From positions 124,001 through 188,000 of the forward strand of contig CAYQQQ010000001.1 in assembly GCA_964420125.1 (NCBI GenBank): DNA of 64,000 nucleotides, read 5' to 3'. The translations under genes and the position numbers were made by a program. Numbering within the stretch: position 1 is the stretch's first letter; each line of letters begins with the position of its first letter. Shown piece after piece: positions 50,435 through 59,428 of this stretch. Source of the DNA: CAYQQQ01 sp964420125. GTDB taxonomy: Bacteria > Actinomycetota > Acidimicrobiia > Acidimicrobiales > Microtrichaceae. The notes below the pieces were generated by a model. It was not told where the DNA came from. It searched no databases and saw nothing but the letters and a program-made list of their open reading frames with translations.

Positions 50435-50833
50435 CTAGGGGCTGCCCCCGACCTCGTGCCACCGGTCCCGGTGCACGCCGTCCGCCCGCGACTGGAGTCG
50501 GAGCTCCACCGTGCGGCTCGCCGACGCCGCCCGTCCTGTGCTGCGAGCCAGGAAGGTGCCGTCGGCCTCCTCGGCCACGTCCACCACCCAGGTGGCGGGC
50601 CCAGTCGAGCCTTCCGCCCGGAAGGATCCCGAGGCGCCGGCCGCCACCGCGGCCTCGGCATGGGCGAGACCCATCTCGGCCGCTCCCAGGGCCTGCGCCC
50701 GGTGCTGTGCCTGCACGGACTGGTTGGCCGCCGCCACGTTGCGGGCAACCAGCGCGGCGGCCAGCGTCGCGCACACCAGCAGGACCATGACGCCCATGGC
50801 GATCGACCCGCGCTCCCCGCGCCGTGTCAGCAT
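50435..50833 (-). CDS. minor pilin-like protein (PilX-type)
   Basis: A 132-aa protein with a short basic N-terminus (MLTRRGERG) followed by one hydrophobic helix (SIAMGVMVLLVCATLAAALVARNVAA), then AANQSVQAQHRAQALGAAEMGLAHAEAAV, the typical continuation of PilX/GspK-like pseudopilins. Glu at +5 is absent, as in some initiating minor pilins. It overlaps the preceding minor pilin gene by 7 nt. It probably forms part of the tip complex that starts pilus assembly. Confidence 0.72.
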   Translation of the reverse strand: MLTRRGERGSIAMGVMVLLVCATLAAALVARNVAAANQSVQAQHRAQALGAAEMGLAHAEAAVAAGASGSFRAEGSTGPATWVVDVAEEADGTFLARSTGRAASASRTVELRLQSRADGVHRDRWHEVGGSP

Positions 50834-51423
50834 CCCGCGACCTCCCCCCGGTTTCGCAGCGACACCGAGGCACGGGAGTCGCCGAGGGCGCCACCTCCCG
50901 ACGAGCCAGAGACCAGGTGGAGCTCGATGCGCGCCGCGCAGCGGACGACCTGCTCCGGGGTCTCCACGCCGGAGACCAGCTCGCGGCCCTCGACGTCGAA
51001 GTAGCGGAAGCCCGAGGACTCTGGATCCAACCCGTCCACGACCATGCGCCGGTCGGTCGACCCGGGCACCGCCTCGGGAAGGCTCCGCTCGAGGATGCCG
51101 GCGTCGGTCAGGTCCCAGCGGACGGTGCGCGGCCCGGTCTCGGTGACCACCTCGGCCACCAGGCGGCTGCGCAGGTCGGTGCTGGTGAGGGGCGCCTGCA
51201 GCTCCCCGGCGGCTCGGAGGTCGTGGGTGAACTCCCCGAGGGCCAGCTCCCGGGATCCGGTGGCGTCGCTGCGATCGTCGAGGTGGCCCCCGGCGCGGGT
51301 GAAGCTGTCCAGGACCGACAGCACCGAGGCGATCACCACCAGCACCAACGAGGCGGCGATGGTCACCTCCAGCAGGGTGATGCCCCGCTCACCGACGGCA
51401 CGGCGGCGATCCCCCAGCCTCAC
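50827..51423 (-). CDS. minor prepilin (PilW-type)
   Basis: A 198-aa prepilin with leader MRLGDRRRAVGERG, cleavage after Gly14, and mature ITLLEVTIAASLVLVVIASVLSVLDSF with Glu at +5. The remainder contains TGSRELALGEFTHDLRAAGELQAPL, a pattern seen in PilW/GspJ-like minor pilins, and two Cys-poor beta-rich segments. GTG 51423 overlaps the stop of the giant pilin gene by 4 nt (GTGA) and the next gene by 7 nt, so the three minor pilin genes are translated together. Confidence 0.82.
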   Translation of the reverse strand: MRLGDRRRAVGERGITLLEVTIAASLVLVVIASVLSVLDSFTRAGGHLDDRSDATGSRELALGEFTHDLRAAGELQAPLTSTDLRSRLVAEVVTETGPRTVRWDLTDAGILERSLPEAVPGSTDRRMVVDGLDPESSGFRYFDVEGRELVSGVETPEQVVRCAARIELHLVSGSSGGGALGDSRASVSLRNRGEVAGC

Positions 51424-54400
51424 CGTCGCCACCACGTCACCTCCACCTCCACGGCGTCCAGCTCCACCTGGGCGGTCGGCTTCTGGGAGTCGGGCAGGAG
51501 CCGCAGACCCAGCCGAGCGAGGTCCCCGGCGGCGACGGGTCCCGGAGCGAAGCGCTCCGTCGACCAGCCACCCGAGCTGCGACAGACGGGATCGGTGGGC
51601 GACCCCACCGGGGCTCCGTCGAGGGTCCACTGGGCCCGTAGGCACACCCTGGACCCGCCGGACGGTCGCCACGCCACCACCGCCACCGGTGCCTGGGCCA
51701 CGGCGTCACCCGCCAACGGCACGGCGGTGGCCACGTCCACGACCCGTTCGGGGTCGGTCCCCCGGGGCAGGCCGCCGAAGGTCACGGCGATGCCGTCGGG
51801 TGACGCCAGCGCCTCCCGACGATCTCCTCCCGGCAGCGAGCCCGACACCACCGAGGCCGGTGCGCTCCAGGTGCTGTCCTGCCAGTCGAAGGCGAACCAC
51901 GCGCCCGCGACCTGGGCCGACGCCCCCTGTGGCGACCACAGGTGCCAGCGGACGCCGACCTGGCCGAGCGACGATGCGCTCCAGAGTCGGGTGGGCACCT
52001 CGAGCTCCACGGGCGCCGGGGTGGACCCCACGCAGGCGGCCGGCGCCGTGGCGCTGCCGAGGGCGCCGCCGGAGCCCATCGGTGCCCCGCTGGAGAGGTC
52101 CACGACCTCGGCGAACAGGCAGACCTGCGCCGAAGGCGACGTGGAGGCCACGACCGCACCCACCCGCGCCCGGGCGGGCTGGGGGTCGACCGAGAAGCCT
52201 CCGGAGGGCAGCAGCCGCGAGGGCACGCCCACGGTCACGGTGGGGTCGGAGGGCACCGGCGTCAGCACACCCGTCGGGACAGGCCACATCGTGCTCCCGC
52301 CGCTCAACCCGGAGCGGATCGCCGTCGGGCTGCGGCGCGACACCACCGCCGCGAGCAGCGGGTCCGCGCTCTGGGAGCCGGCGACCGAGACCGGGCCCGT
52401 CGGCCCGTCGCCTCGCGCTGAGGCCGTGACCTGGACACCGCCGGGGTCGACGCCCGGGAACCCCAGCGACGCCCGCACGACGGCGCTCGCCCCGCCGGGG
52501 AGCTCGAAGCCCGTCCACTCCGCCACGCTGGACGAACCATCGGGATCACGGCCCGCGCCGGAGCGGCTCGCACCTCCGGAGAGCTCCACGGCATCGGTGG
52601 AGACCACCTCGACGCCGACGGGCAGCCACGCCGAGAGGCCGGTGCTCCGCACGACGGGGCGACCGGCGAGGTTGGTCACCGTGAGCACCAACGGCGCCGT
52701 GGCACCGCGCACGCGCCAGAGCCCAGGCACCGGTGCGGCGACCGACACCGACAGCACCGGTCGGCACCCCACGCCCAGCCCGACGCCCCGAGTGTCGGCA
52801 GGACGAGCCCCGTCGGACACCGAGCCCTCCGCGGCACCGTCCGCCCCGCCGTCGACGTCCACCGACGCCGCCGGACCGGAGATCACCGCTGCGCCGCCCG
52901 CACCCGGAGTCCGACGCCCGGCCCCACCCCGAGCCTCGACGGCGAGCCCGTCGACCGATCCGGACAGCGCCACCGCCACCACCGTGCCACCGCGGCCGCC
53001 GACCGCCGGGCCGTCGGCGCCGGACGCCGCGAGCCCGCCCGCACCGCCCACGGTGCCCGCTCGCACCAGCACCATCCCGCCGTCCGCTCCAGCACCGCCC
53101 CGCCCGGCCGAACCGGCCGCCGACGCATCCAACGCCCCGCCCTGGAACACGAGCGGTCCGGCGACGTCGAACGCCAGCACGCCACCGGTGGAGCCGTTCC
53201 ATGCCGGCGGCCTCACCGTGCCGGTGAGCACGGCGGACGGGTAGGTCGGCACCCGCACCACCTGGGCGGCACCGTCGCCGCCGTAGTCACCGACCAACCC
53301 GCCGCCGGCACCCGAACCGTCGATGCGGACGCGGCCGGGCTCCGCCGCGGTGGCCACGGCGTACTCGTAGCGACCCGTTGCGGCGCCCGTCATCTGCACC
53401 ACCAGGAGCAGGTCGCCCGCCCGAACAGCTCCCGCGCCCGACTGCGCACCCACCGACATGACCGTGGCACCCGCAGCGACGGGAGCGGTGAGGGGGAGGT
53501 AGGTGTTGGGCGGGACGGTGAGCACGCCGGGCTCGGGATCCGTCCAGGGCGCGTCGCAGGGAAAGGCCCGCAGCGTCACGTCCTCGGCGCCCGACTGCCC
53601 CTGGCCGTAGCCGGCGTGCAGCGCCACCTCCCCCGAGCGAGCTTCCACCACAGCGTCGTTGCCCACCACCCCCTGCAGGCCGTCGTCCACCGAGACGCGG
53701 AAGGTCACCTCCAGCGCGGCACCCGGAGGCAGGGTGAAGGACCCCCATGTCGGCTCCGGCGCCAGGGGCTCGGGATCCGACACGTCCTCTCGGGTGGCAC
53801 CGCCCTCCAGGCGGACCTCCTCGGTGGCGACGAAGGCCATGCCTGGCCCCAGGGGATCGCGCACGCGCACCGAGCCGGCCACGCCCCGCTCCGGCGCGTT
53901 GGCCACCCGGATCGTCCAACGGGCGGTCCCCCCGCCGGCGGTGGCCACCACCGGGGTGGGGGTCGACTTGGCGACGCTCAACGCGGCGAGGCACCCGACA
54001 CGCCCCGGGAGGCCGGGCACCTCGGCGGACCTCAGCCTCGGGTCGACGACGCCGGCCGCGCCGGGAGGGGCTCCGGCACCTCCCGCCACCTCCGCCACGG
54101 CCGCTCGGGTGGAGCTCCAGATCCGACCACCCGGACCGCCGGGACCGGAGGTCGCCGGACCACCCGGCGCGTGCAGGACCGCCGCCTCCGCCCCGCTGCC
54201 CGCCTGCAGCAGCACCGAGCCGCCACCCCCGCCCCCGGAGGCCCCGCCGGCACGCACCTCGAGGGGGCCGCGCACCGCCGGGGACCTCAGCGCCAGGACT
54301 CCTCCCCCGGGAGCCCCCGGCAGACCTCCACCCGGAGCGAGCGCCACCGCAGCAGGGATCTCGGCGCGGACCGCGACCGAGGCACCGCGCCCGTCGAGAT

Positions 54401-55337
54401 CGACCACCAGCGGCCCGACGACCTCCACGGTGGCATCGATCGCCACCACCCCACCGATGCGACCGTCGAATGCGGGCGCTTCGAGTCGTGGGACCTGGAG
54501 GCGCTCCACGGTCGGCACGCGCACCACCTGCGCGGCGGACACCGCATCGCTCACGTAGGAGCGCAGCAACCCCCCGCCGGGGCCGGCTCCCGACACGAAC
54601 AGCTCTCCACCTTCGGCTGCGGAGCCGGCCAGGGCGTACTCGAAGCGGCCCGCCCCGGGACCGGTCATCTGCACGAGGAGGAGCAGGTCGCCCGGCACCG
54701 GCATCGGCCCGGAGCGCTGCGGACCCAGCGCCACCAGGGTGGCCCCGGCCTCGGCGGTCCCGGCGATGGCGACGTAGCCGTTGGCCGGCGGGGCCGCGAT
54801 CGCGGGATCGGTCCAGGCGCGCGCACAGGTCGGCGCCGAGGGAGGCGCCACGCCGCTGTCCTGGCGCACCGACCGGTCGTCCCAGCGCACCTCCACCGTG
54901 AGGTGCTTCACGCCCTGCGGGTTCCGGCGGCCGGCGGAGTCCAGCGGTTCCCATGTGACCCACCGACGGATCTCGTAGCTCGTGGCGTCGTTCACCACGG
55001 TGGTGGCCGGCTGGACCGCTCCATCGGGCACCCGAACCGTGTCACGTCCCTCGAAGGCCGCCTCCACACCGGTGGCGGTCGGGGCGAAGCCGAGCTGATC
55101 GGCGGGCAGCACCCGCATCGCCTCCAGCTCGGCGACCGCCAGCGCCGTGGCGGCGCGGCGGCGGTCGCCCGCCACCACCGCTCGCGCCGAGCCGTCCACG
55201 ACCGCCACGGTCGCCAGCACCGAGCTCAGCACCACCGTGGCGGTCACCACCAGCTCCAGGAGGCTGGTGGCGCGCTCGCCCCGGCTCCGGAACCGTGCTC
55301 CGGGGCGCGCACGCAGAGGTGTCGAGACGAACCTCAC
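51420..55337 (-). CDS. giant minor prepilin with large glycine-rich, DUF11-like ectodomain
   Basis: A 1305-aa protein that begins as a prepilin: basic leader to Ala23, then TSLLELVVTATVVLSSVLATVAVV with Glu28 at +5. The helix and a normal minor-pilin-size domain (to about residue 165) are followed by about 1100 residues of extracellular sequence. Two related modules are visible: PANGYVAIAGTAEAGATLVALGPQ...GDLLLLVQMTG and PPNTYLPLTAPVAAGATVMSVGAQ...GDLLLVVQMTG, each followed by a Gly-rich stretch and a Cys-containing DUF11-like domain (LSVAKSTPTPVV, LSVSVAAPVPGL). GTG start at 55337. Most minor pilins are 150-250 aa, so this one likely displays an adhesin at the pilus tip. Confidence 0.82.
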   Translation of the reverse strand: MRFVSTPLRARPGARFRSRGERATSLLELVVTATVVLSSVLATVAVVDGSARAVVAGDRRRAATALAVAELEAMRVLPADQLGFAPTATGVEAAFEGRDTVRVPDGAVQPATTVVNDATSYEIRRWVTWEPLDSAGRRNPQGVKHLTVEVRWDDRSVRQDSGVAPPSAPTCARAWTDPAIAAPPANGYVAIAGTAEAGATLVALGPQRSGPMPVPGDLLLLVQMTGPGAGRFEYALAGSAAEGGELFVSGAGPGGGLLRSYVSDAVSAAQVVRVPTVERLQVPRLEAPAFDGRIGGVVAIDATVEVVGPLVVDLDGRGASVAVRAEIPAAVALAPGGGLPGAPGGGVLALRSPAVRGPLEVRAGGASGGGGGGSVLLQAGSGAEAAVLHAPGGPATSGPGGPGGRIWSSTRAAVAEVAGGAGAPPGAAGVVDPRLRSAEVPGLPGRVGCLAALSVAKSTPTPVVATAGGGTARWTIRVANAPERGVAGSVRVRDPLGPGMAFVATEEVRLEGGATREDVSDPEPLAPEPTWGSFTLPPGAALEVTFRVSVDDGLQGVVGNDAVVEARSGEVALHAGYGQGQSGAEDVTLRAFPCDAPWTDPEPGVLTVPPNTYLPLTAPVAAGATVMSVGAQSGAGAVRAGDLLLVVQMTGAATGRYEYAVATAAEPGRVRIDGSGAGGGLVGDYGGDGAAQVVRVPTYPSAVLTGTVRPPAWNGSTGGVLAFDVAGPLVFQGGALDASAAGSAGRGGAGADGGMVLVRAGTVGGAGGLAASGADGPAVGGRGGTVVAVALSGSVDGLAVEARGGAGRRTPGAGGAAVISGPAASVDVDGGADGAAEGSVSDGARPADTRGVGLGVGCRPVLSVSVAAPVPGLWRVRGATAPLVLTVTNLAGRPVVRSTGLSAWLPVGVEVVSTDAVELSGGASRSGAGRDPDGSSSVAEWTGFELPGGASAVVRASLGFPGVDPGGVQVTASARGDGPTGPVSVAGSQSADPLLAAVVSRRSPTAIRSGLSGGSTMWPVPTGVLTPVPSDPTVTVGVPSRLLPSGGFSVDPQPARARVGAVVASTSPSAQVCLFAEVVDLSSGAPMGSGGALGSATAPAACVGSTPAPVELEVPTRLWSASSLGQVGVRWHLWSPQGASAQVAGAWFAFDWQDSTWSAPASVVSGSLPGGDRREALASPDGIAVTFGGLPRGTDPERVVDVATAVPLAGDAVAQAPVAVVAWRPSGGSRVCLRAQWTLDGAPVGSPTDPVCRSSGGWSTERFAPGPVAAGDLARLGLRLLPDSQKPTAQVELDAVEVEVTWWRR

Positions 55338-55501
55338 GCCCCGTCATCGGTGCGATGCGCCGGTCGCCTGAGGATTGCCGAGCCGACGTCCCCGTCGGTT
55401 CCCCCACACGTGTCGTCGAGCGCGCCGACCGCTGCTCCACGGGGTCGCCGGAGACGCCCGCCAAAGTTCAAGCCGAGCGCCTCCCGACCGACACTGAGGT
55501 G

Positions 55502-57121
55502 ATGGCCCTCGGCCTCCCCATCCCGCGCCGCGGCCGACGAGTCGGCCTGTGCATCACCGACCGCGCCCTGCACGCGGTGGAGGTGGCCGAGCCGGGGCCC
55601 CGTCTCGTGCGCCGAGCCGTGGCGCCCCTGCCTCCCGGGGTCGTGGTCGACGGATCGGTGCGGGAGCGAGAGCCGTTCGCGCAGGTCTGCCGTGCGCTGT
55701 GGAGCGAGGGGCGCTGGTCCACCCGCTCGGTCGTGGCGAGCCTCGGATCGCAGGACGCGGTCGTGCGGATGGCCGAGCTCCCCCCGTTGGCGCGGCGCGA
55801 CGTGCACGGCGCCCTTCGCTTCGAGCTGGCCGACCTGCTGCCCTTCTCTGTCGACGATGCCGCCATCGACAGCGTGGAGCTCGGCCGCAGCGCCGATGAC
55901 GTCGACGGACAGGTCGTCCGCCACCTGGTGGTGGCCGCCCGCTCCACCTCGGTGGAGGCCCTCGCCGGGGCACTGCGCTCCGCCGGGCTCCGACCGCGGG
56001 CGTTCGACCTGGCGGCGTTCGCTGCGGTGCGCCTCGACCTCCTCGGCGCCGCTCGGAGCAGCGGCCGGGGACATGCCGCCGGCGATCGACCGGCCGTCCC
56101 GACGGCGGTGGTGCTGGAGGGCGACGGCGTGCTCACCATCGCCGTGCACGTCGGGGGACAGGTGCACTTCGCCCGCACGCTGCACCTCGACCAGAGCATC
56201 GATCAGGAGCTCTCCGCGGTGATCGAAGCCGAGCTCTCCGCCATCGACGTGCACCGCACCGGTGGCCATGCCGGCGCACCCGGCGCCCGTACCGATCCGG
56301 TCAGCGAGGCGGTGACCGCCACCCTCGAGCACGTGCGGACGACCGACCCGGAGGCCGCGCCCCGGGTGGTGCACGTCCTCGGCACCTCCGCCAGCGCCGG
56401 GGGGCTGGCCCAGGCCATCGACGAGCGAACCGGTCTGCCGACGCACGTGCGCAACCTGCCGTGGGAGGAGACCGATCCGCTGCGAGGCGCGGACCTCCTG
56501 GCGGCCGGGCACGCCGTGCACGTGGTCGACCCGGCCCATGGCCCGCCCTGGCCCCGGCTCGGCCAGGTGAGTCGGGCCAACTCCGCGCGGGACCTGCGAC
56601 GCCGAGCGGTCGCGGTCACCGCAGCGATCGGCCTGGGCGCCGTTGCCGGCACCATCCTCGCGGGCCCCGACCCCGCTCCGGTGGCAGCGGAGGCGGACGC
56701 GCTGCAGAGCGACGTGGACGACATGACCGCTCAGCTGTCCGCCCTGGAGGAGCAGGACGCACAGGCCACGGAGCTTGCACAGCTGGAGCGCCTCGTCGAG
56801 GAGGTGGAGGCCACGACCGTGCGATGGCCGGCGATCCTGGCGGCCATCGAAGCCGGGCGTCCCGACGGGTCCAGCTTGTTGGCCATCGAGGCGACCGGGG
56901 GCGACGAGGCCGCGGAGGAGCCCGGTGCGCTGCGGCTGACCATCGAGTCGGCCGACACCACTGCGGTCGAGCCGTGGCTCGCCCTGCTCGGCGGCATCGA
57001 CGGCCTCTCCGACCCGTGGTTGGAGGTGGCGTCCGCCACCGACTCGGCGCAGGCCGGTGGTCCGGCCACCTTCACGGTTCGCGCCGAGGTGACGACCGCC
57101 GCCGGGGAGTCCCCCGGATGA
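55502..57121 (+). CDS. PilM-PilN fusion protein of type IV pilus machinery
   Basis: A 539-aa protein. Residues about 12-345 have the actin-like PilM layout (RRVGLCITDRALHAVEVAEPG, then LRFELADLLPFSVDDAAIDSVEL, VVLEGDGVLTIAVHVGGQVHFARTL). Residues about 370-539 look like PilN: one membrane helix (AVAVTAAIGLGAVAGTILAG), a coiled coil (ADALQSDVDDMTAQLSALEEQDAQATELAQLERLVEEV) and a ferredoxin-like domain. In most bacteria these are two genes; here no stop separates them. ATG 55502; a GTG one codon earlier is possible. It overlaps the PilO-like gene by 4 nt (ATGA) and is divergent from the minor pilin operon. Confidence 0.82.
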   Translation: MALGLPIPRRGRRVGLCITDRALHAVEVAEPGPRLVRRAVAPLPPGVVVDGSVREREPFAQVCRALWSEGRWSTRSVVASLGSQDAVVRMAELPPLARRDVHGALRFELADLLPFSVDDAAIDSVELGRSADDVDGQVVRHLVVAARSTSVEALAGALRSAGLRPRAFDLAAFAAVRLDLLGAARSSGRGHAAGDRPAVPTAVVLEGDGVLTIAVHVGGQVHFARTLHLDQSIDQELSAVIEAELSAIDVHRTGGHAGAPGARTDPVSEAVTATLEHVRTTDPEAAPRVVHVLGTSASAGGLAQAIDERTGLPTHVRNLPWEETDPLRGADLLAAGHAVHVVDPAHGPPWPRLGQVSRANSARDLRRRAVAVTAAIGLGAVAGTILAGPDPAPVAAEADALQSDVDDMTAQLSALEEQDAQATELAQLERLVEEVEATTVRWPAILAAIEAGRPDGSSLLAIEATGGDEAAEEPGALRLTIESADTTAVEPWLALLGGIDGLSDPWLEVASATDSAQAGGPATFTVRAEVTTAAGESPG

Positions 57122-57639
57122 GCCTGCGCCGGATCCTCGTGTTGGCCATCCCCCCGCTGGTGGTGGTGATCGGGGTGTGGATGCTGCTGTGGGCGCCCCG
57201 ATCCCGGACCCTGTCGGAGGAGGAGGCCCGCGTGGCCGAGCTGCAGGTCCAGCAGCAGGTGCTCGCGCGGCGGCTGGATCGTGCCCAGGAGTTCGAAGCG
57301 GCCGGTGGGCTCGACGCCCTGGAGGCTGCCAGGGCCGCGCTCCCCGTCGAGGTCGACCTCGGCGGCTTCGTGACCGAGCACCAGGAGATGGCACGCGCCG
57401 CGGGTGTGGACGTGCTGTCGGTGGCTCCGGTGCCGCTCGAGAAGGACGACGGGTCCGAGCTCGACGAGGTGGAGGTGACGATGTCGGTGCTCGGCGAGCG
57501 CGCCCGGGTGGTCGACTACGTCCAGCGCCTCACGGAGCTGTCGCGGCTCACCGAGGTGAGCGACGTCACCCTCACCACCGAGGGGGACGGGCGGACCTCC
57601 GCCGAGGTCGCCGCCGTCGTGTACCACCGCCCTGGGTGA
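57118..57639 (+). CDS. PilO-like type IV pilus alignment protein
   Basis: A 173-aa bitopic protein: membrane helix at residues 6-26 (ILVLAIPPLVVVIGVWMLLW), coiled coil at about 33-65 (LSEEEARVAELQVQQQVLARRLDRAQEF), then a ferredoxin-like domain with GFVTEHQEMARAAGVDVLSVAP and DEVEVTMSVLGERARVVDYVQRLTEL, the pattern of PilO. It pairs with the PilN part of the preceding gene to connect PilM to the outer structures. Start overlaps the PilM-N stop by 4 nt. No secretin or PilP gene follows, as expected for a single-membrane organism. Confidence 0.82.
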   Translation: MSLRRILVLAIPPLVVVIGVWMLLWAPRSRTLSEEEARVAELQVQQQVLARRLDRAQEFEAAGGLDALEAARAALPVEVDLGGFVTEHQEMARAAGVDVLSVAPVPLEKDDGSELDEVEVTMSVLGERARVVDYVQRLTELSRLTEVSDVTLTTEGDGRTSAEVAAVVYHRPG

Positions 57640-57647
57640 CCCGGGCC

Positions 57648-59327
57648 TCAGAGGTCGGGAGCAGCCGTGGCGCGGCCGCGCGGCCACAGCGCAGGGATCA
57701 GCTCCACCCTGTTCCCCCCGAGGCTCTTGGCCCGGTAGGTCGCCGAGTCCGCGTCCGCCAGCTCCTCGGAGAACTCCGGGGTCACCGGCAGCACCTTCAC
57801 CCCGATGCTCCCGCTGATGCTCGCCACCCCCGAGGAGAGCTCGAAGGGAGCTTCGAGGAGCACGCGGATGCGCTCGGCGAGCGCTTCGACCAGTCCGGGC
57901 TCGGGATGGTCCGACACGATCACGATGAACTCGTCGCCGCCGAGACGGGCGAGCGAGTCCTCGGCGCGGATCGCCATGCGGATCCGCAGAGCGACCAGCT
58001 CCAGCAGCTCGTCGCCGGCGGCGTGGCCGAACTCGTCGTTCACCGCCTTGAAGCGATCCAGGTCGATCGACACGAGCGCGCCGGCCCCCGGGAGGTAGCC
58101 ACCCTGGTCGAAGAGGCGGTAGAGGCCGTTGCGGTTGAGCACACCCGTGAGCGGGTCGTGCGTGGCCGCCACCTCCAGGCGGTCCCGCAGCTCACGCTGC
58201 TCGGTGACGTCCTCGATGTGCACGATCGAGTGGAGGGCCCGACCCTCCTCCCGCACGACCGTGGACGACACCCGGGCCCAGGCCGTCTCCCCGTTGCGGC
58301 GCTGGAACCGCGCCTCGATGGGGTCGGCGCTGCGGCCCTCGAGGACCTCGAGGGCGTGCTGCAGGCCACGCCGTCGGTCGGCGGGATGGATGAACTCGAA
58401 GAGGTCGGAGCGCAGCAGCTCCGCAGCGCTGCGACCCAGGATCTCGCACAGCGCGGCGTTGACCCGGAGGAACTCCCCCCGGTTGGACACCAGCGCCATG
58501 CCGATCGGCGCCCGCTCGAAGACCTGCTCGAACCGCCGGCGGTCGCGCTCGGCGGCCTCCCGGGCCTGGAGGCGCTCGGTGAGGTCGCGGACGCTGATGA
58601 CCAGACCCCCGACGCGCGGATCCTCCGAGAGGTTGTTGGCCACGATCTCCACGGATCGCCACCGCCCCTCGACGTCGGCGATCCGCAGCACCAGGGCTTC
58701 CTTCACCCCCGCCTCGCCCTCGATGGAGGTCACCATCGCCTCGGCGGCCATGCCGATGTCGTCGGGGTGGAGGAGGTCGAACACGCTGCGGCCCACCCAG
58801 TGCTCCGGCTCGCGCCCCAGGATGCGCTTGGCCGCCTCGCTCACGAAGACCAGCGTGCCGTCCCCGTCGACGACCACCACGAGGTCCGAGGTGTTCCGCA
58901 GGATCGCCTCCACCATCACCTCGGTGGAGCCGTAGCGGGCGGCCACCTCGTGGAGCTCGGTGACGTCCTCGATCGTGCCCACGATGCCCGCCGGGGTGCC
59001 GTCGGGCTCGCGCAGCACGTCGCCGCGGCCGACCACCCAGCGCACCGTGCCGTCGGGGTGCACGAAGCGGTAGGACTCCTCGAACGTGCCGGAGTCGAGC
59101 AGCTCCGACCACGCCGCCACCACCCGGTCGCTGTCGTCGGGGTGCAGCGCCTCCGCCCAGCCCTCGCCCAGCCCCGAGATCTCGGTGAGACCGGTGATCT
59201 CGCAGCAGCGACGGCTCAGGTAGATGCAGGCGCCGGTGGCGTCGTTGCAGAACACCCCCATCGGGAGCTGCCCCACGAGGGCGTCGAGGAACGTCTCTCG
59301 GTCGATGTGGGGGGGCAGTGGCATCAT
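57648..59327 (-). CDS. diguanylate cyclase with three PAS domains
   Basis: A 559-aa signalling protein. Three PAS/PAC units (about residues 10-130, 135-255 and 270-385; closing motifs GIVGTIEDVTE, GLVISVRDLTE and SIVHIEDVTEQ) precede a GGDEF domain (about 395-550) with the active-site LGGDEF, DPLTGVLNRNG and DLDRFKAVND. It should make cyclic di-GMP. No RxxD inhibitory site was seen just before GGDEF (RAEDSLARLGGDEF has R and D spaced three apart, so one may exist). Cytoplasmic, no membrane segments. ATG 59327 with GAGGA upstream. It converges on the pilus genes and might regulate pilus-based adhesion or motility. Confidence 0.9.
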   Translation of the reverse strand: MMPLPPHIDRETFLDALVGQLPMGVFCNDATGACIYLSRRCCEITGLTEISGLGEGWAEALHPDDSDRVVAAWSELLDSGTFEESYRFVHPDGTVRWVVGRGDVLREPDGTPAGIVGTIEDVTELHEVAARYGSTEVMVEAILRNTSDLVVVVDGDGTLVFVSEAAKRILGREPEHWVGRSVFDLLHPDDIGMAAEAMVTSIEGEAGVKEALVLRIADVEGRWRSVEIVANNLSEDPRVGGLVISVRDLTERLQAREAAERDRRRFEQVFERAPIGMALVSNRGEFLRVNAALCEILGRSAAELLRSDLFEFIHPADRRRGLQHALEVLEGRSADPIEARFQRRNGETAWARVSSTVVREEGRALHSIVHIEDVTEQRELRDRLEVAATHDPLTGVLNRNGLYRLFDQGGYLPGAGALVSIDLDRFKAVNDEFGHAAGDELLELVALRIRMAIRAEDSLARLGGDEFIVIVSDHPEPGLVEALAERIRVLLEAPFELSSGVASISGSIGVKVLPVTPEFSEELADADSATYRAKSLGGNRVELIPALWPRGRATAAPDL

Positions 59328-59428
59328 CAGGGTTCCTCGGGGACGGTCCACCGCGATATCGACCTCCCCCGATGGCGTCCTGAGAAATCGGCCACACCGT
59401 CCGGCAGGCCGGCGATGGGCCGGTGCGG

